A DNA stretch of 64,000 bases from Janthinobacterium sp. GW456P (lineage in GTDB: Bacteria > Pseudomonadota > Gammaproteobacteria > Burkholderiales > Burkholderiaceae_D). Positions 62,432 through 64,000 of this stretch are shown here, one piece after another; positions within the stretch are counted from its first letter, which is position 1; each line of letters opens with the position of its first letter. The stretch spans positions 1 to 64,000 of the forward strand of contig NZ_NEHB01000031.1 in the NCBI RefSeq assembly GCF_002127655.1. The letters are read 5' to 3'. The notes under the pieces were generated by a model. The model was not told where the DNA came from. It did no database searches and saw only the letters and a list, made by a program, of their open reading frames with translations. Both the position numbers and the translations under genes were made by a program.

Positions 62432-62490
62432 AAAAAGAAGCTGTCCCCATCACCCGCGCGACCAGCAGCGGGTTGGGGACGGCTTTTTTA
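62432..62490 (+). terminator. Hairpin terminator in RHS debris
   Basis: AGCTGTCCCC and GGGGACGGCT pair (with G-T), a smaller inner stem CCCGC / GCGGG sits inside, and TTTTTTA follows on the plus strand; A7 on the other side would allow minus-strand use. No plus-strand gene leads into it, so it is probably a remnant. Confidence 0.55.
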
Positions 62491-62609
62491 ATTGAAAGAA
62501 TAACGGCTGACCGCGCACCTTCCTAAGGGATAAGCGGTCGAGGCCGTGTCCCGTTGCCGGAACAGACCCCGCCCCCCCGGCACTCCAATGTCGGACCTGA
62601 CCCCGGCGC

Positions 62610-62903
62610 CTAACTCAGATTTTTTACATCAAGATTATAGATCGCCAGGGTTGCCTTGCGGCCCGTATCCTTCTCCTTGGCTTCAAAAGCGGCAAACGCC
62701 TCCTGGAGCTTGTCGTCAATGAACGCCGTTTTCTCCAAGTCTTTCTTCAACTTGGGGAGAATTTCTGCCCACAGTTCCTTGAGATCAGCCATATTGCTTT
62801 CGTACGTCGTATAGCCCCACTCCGGGTAGTCGTCAGGGGCGTCTGTTGATGCAACAGCTAACGCTCCAGCAAAATCACGTAATTTTTCGGTCAAAGACAT
62901 CAT
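62610..62903 (-). CDS. Small acidic protein, candidate immunity to the RHS tip
   Basis: Ninety-seven residues (MMSLTEKLRDFAGALAVAST), rich in Lys and Glu with helical heptad-like stretches (LKELWAEILPKLKKDLEKTA). It starts 13 bases after the stop of the RHS toxin tail (62916) in the same direction, the typical immunity position. No family is recognised. Confidence 0.5.
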   Translation of the reverse strand: MMSLTEKLRDFAGALAVASTDAPDDYPEWGYTTYESNMADLKELWAEILPKLKKDLEKTAFIDDKLQEAFAAFEAKEKDTGRKATLAIYNLDVKNLS

Positions 62904-62915
62904 GAATCCTTCAAT

Positions 62916-63330
62916 TTAGAACTTCCGGCCAGGCAGTTTTGGCATCGGTACGTAGGGTTGGATCGATTGACGGGGAACCACGTACGGCCCACCCAATTCT
63001 GTCGGTCGAATGATAAGGAAGTTGCCCGGCCGGATGGTGTTCCACTTGCTCAACTGTGGTGTGTAGCCATCCTTCCGCGCCAGCGTCGTGTCGTGGAAAA
63101 TGTTAAAGCCGATCCTGCCCATTGTTTTTGATGCGGCGGTTGATGGCCCATATGTTCGACATCGAGCTGTCGTTTATATCTTCGGCCTTTGCCATATCAC
63201 GAAGACGGAGTCGCACCTGATCTTCCTCGATACGAGCAGTCGTTCGATAGTCATTAATCGATTCAGCCAAACTCTCCCCAAGCGCATTGCCGAACGCGTC
63301 TGTAGCAATGTGCTTCTGACGCTAGCGTTT
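62916..63330 (-). pseudogene. RHS C-terminal fragment with toxin tail, frameshifted
   Basis: The upstream frame (about 63108-63330) reads TDAFGNALGESLAESINDYR, then RLRLRDMAKAEDIN and SSMSNIWAINRRIKNNGQ, typical of the end of RHS scaffolds. It shifts near 63120 to the frame of 62916-63122: RIGFNIFHDTTLARKDG, LSKWNTIRPGNFLIIRPTEL, ending MPKLPGRKF. The tail has no recognised catalytic motif. Bounded upstream by the flgF duplicate at about 63355. Confidence 0.5.
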
Positions 63331-63354
63331 GGGCACGCTCCTTTCATCACAGCG

Positions 63355-63583
63355 GTGTAGCGCAAAGAACCGGCGGATGGGTCGATTGTCAAAGAAGGTG
63401 GAGAATGGACGGGTCGGCAACACCTTGCTCCAAGAAGCCCTGTATATGCACAGCAAACGCGGGACCGACCACCACCTGCTTTTTATAAGCCGGCGTGAGC
63501 GCATTCGCCACGTTCTGGCTGATCGTTTCCAGCCGCTGTAAGTCGTGTTGCATGCCGTTGCCGGCGATAGCCATCAAGTCCAT
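63355..63583 (-). pseudogene. Truncated second copy of the flgF 5' end
   Basis: From the ATG at 63583 the reading MDLMAIAGNGMQHDLQRLET and on to AYKKQVVVGPAFA is almost the same as flgF (60616-61338), then decays and stops. The homology continues upstream through the leader to about 63670, including the palindrome half. So a block of ~0.3 kb covering the promoter and first ~75 codons was duplicated, and RHS debris now lies between the copies. Confidence 0.75.
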
Positions 63584-63753
63584 ACGTGCGGAATCAGAGC
63601 CCGAGCACAAAGGCACGAAGAAAATTTAGTAGACTGAAACAATATCATACCTGACAACAAAATTGTTGCACTAGTCGACTATTTTTTGCGGAAATAATTA
63701 TTATAGCTTTAATCACCCCATAAATTAGCAGAGGGGACCCCATATTTTTAAAA

Positions 63754-64000
63754 CTATAAAGTAGAAATTTCTGAAATAGCCTTCAGCCTTATTCTTTTAT
63801 CTGGATTTCTCAATCTGGCTAACATATTAACATAATCACTAGTCTTTGGAATATAATCCTTCACCCTCAAAATCTCGCCAGCAGATTTAAGCAGCAAAAC
63901 AGGGTCACCCTCTCCAGAAATAACAATTCCAAATAAAGACTTCAAATAAATACCAACCATTACCTCTGGAATAGGGACCAAAGAAAGATAACTTAGAGCT
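63754..64000 (-). CDS. AT-rich hypothetical protein, truncated by the window end
   Basis: The frame stays open to the right edge (ALSYLSLVPIPEVMVGIYLK, then GDPVLLLKSAGEILRVKDYI, ending KAISEISTL). No family is recognised. Its AT-richness and position beyond RHS debris are like the small immunity-type genes elsewhere in the window. The 63671-63753 gap holds nothing seen. Confidence 0.4.
   Translation of the reverse strand, partial: ALSYLSLVPIPEVMVGIYLKSLFGIVISGEGDPVLLLKSAGEILRVKDYIPKTSDYVNMLARLRNPDKRIRLKAISEISTL

Noticed and set aside
1-64000. tRNA, rRNA or riboswitch genes
   Set aside because: No cloverleaf, rRNA signature or known riboswitch core was recognised by eye in any intergenic region; a covariance-model scan would be needed to exclude small ones.

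Overview
The window looks like a chromosome segment of a GC-rich beta-proteobacterium, most likely Oxalobacteraceae (Janthinobacterium/Duganella/Massilia type). This is inferred from codon and GC character, the LysM-bearing RHS remnants, the RAYT/REP elements and the overall gene content. No rRNA or tRNA gene was seen, so the genus is not fixed.

Layout: (1) 231-7471, minus strand: a compact amine-oxidation operon with two Tat-exported flavin amine oxidases, each followed by a di-heme cytochrome c, then a membrane protein, a cytosolic FAD oxidoreductase and a TetR regulator. Similar operator-like inverted repeats lie between the -35 and -10 boxes of both promoters. (2) About 7606-33765: a 25.6-kb segment bounded by imperfect direct repeats. 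Each repeat carries a hairpin, a codon string matching the 3' end of guaA, and a decayed RAYT 3' fragment. Inside is a two-partner secretion locus (fhaC-type transporter, a giant hemagglutinin broken by two frameshifts, and a downstream immunity candidate), then DUF4291 and XRE genes and an IS30 scrap. (3) 33.8-39.45 kb: accessory debris with AT-rich orphan genes, a broken RAYT transposase, a MobV-like relaxase fragment, and an RHS core followed by serial toxin/immunity cassettes. (4) 39495-61338, minus strand: an almost gapless 22-kb flagellar export/basal-body/hook operon (flgF G A H I B C, fliE F, short fliG-like, fliH I J, fliK-like, flgD E, short fliM, fliN O P A, two TPR genes and a small gene, fliQ R, flhB A). 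(5) 61.6-64 kb: further RHS/LysM remnants, a toxin tail with a possible immunity gene, and a second, truncated copy of the flgF 5' end.

How it works together: the amine operon probably oxidises amines in the periplasm and passes electrons to c-type cytochromes. The TPS locus and RHS remnants form a contact-dependent toxin repertoire, much of it decayed. The flagellar operon encodes the export gate, ATPase complex, MS ring, rod, P/L rings and hook, but its FliG-like protein lacks the torque domain and its FliM lacks a recognisable CheY-binding start. No stator, chemotaxis, filament or hook-filament junction gene is in view. It is therefore the best candidate for an unusual system: a flagellum-derived structure or secretion apparatus rather than an ordinary motility organelle.
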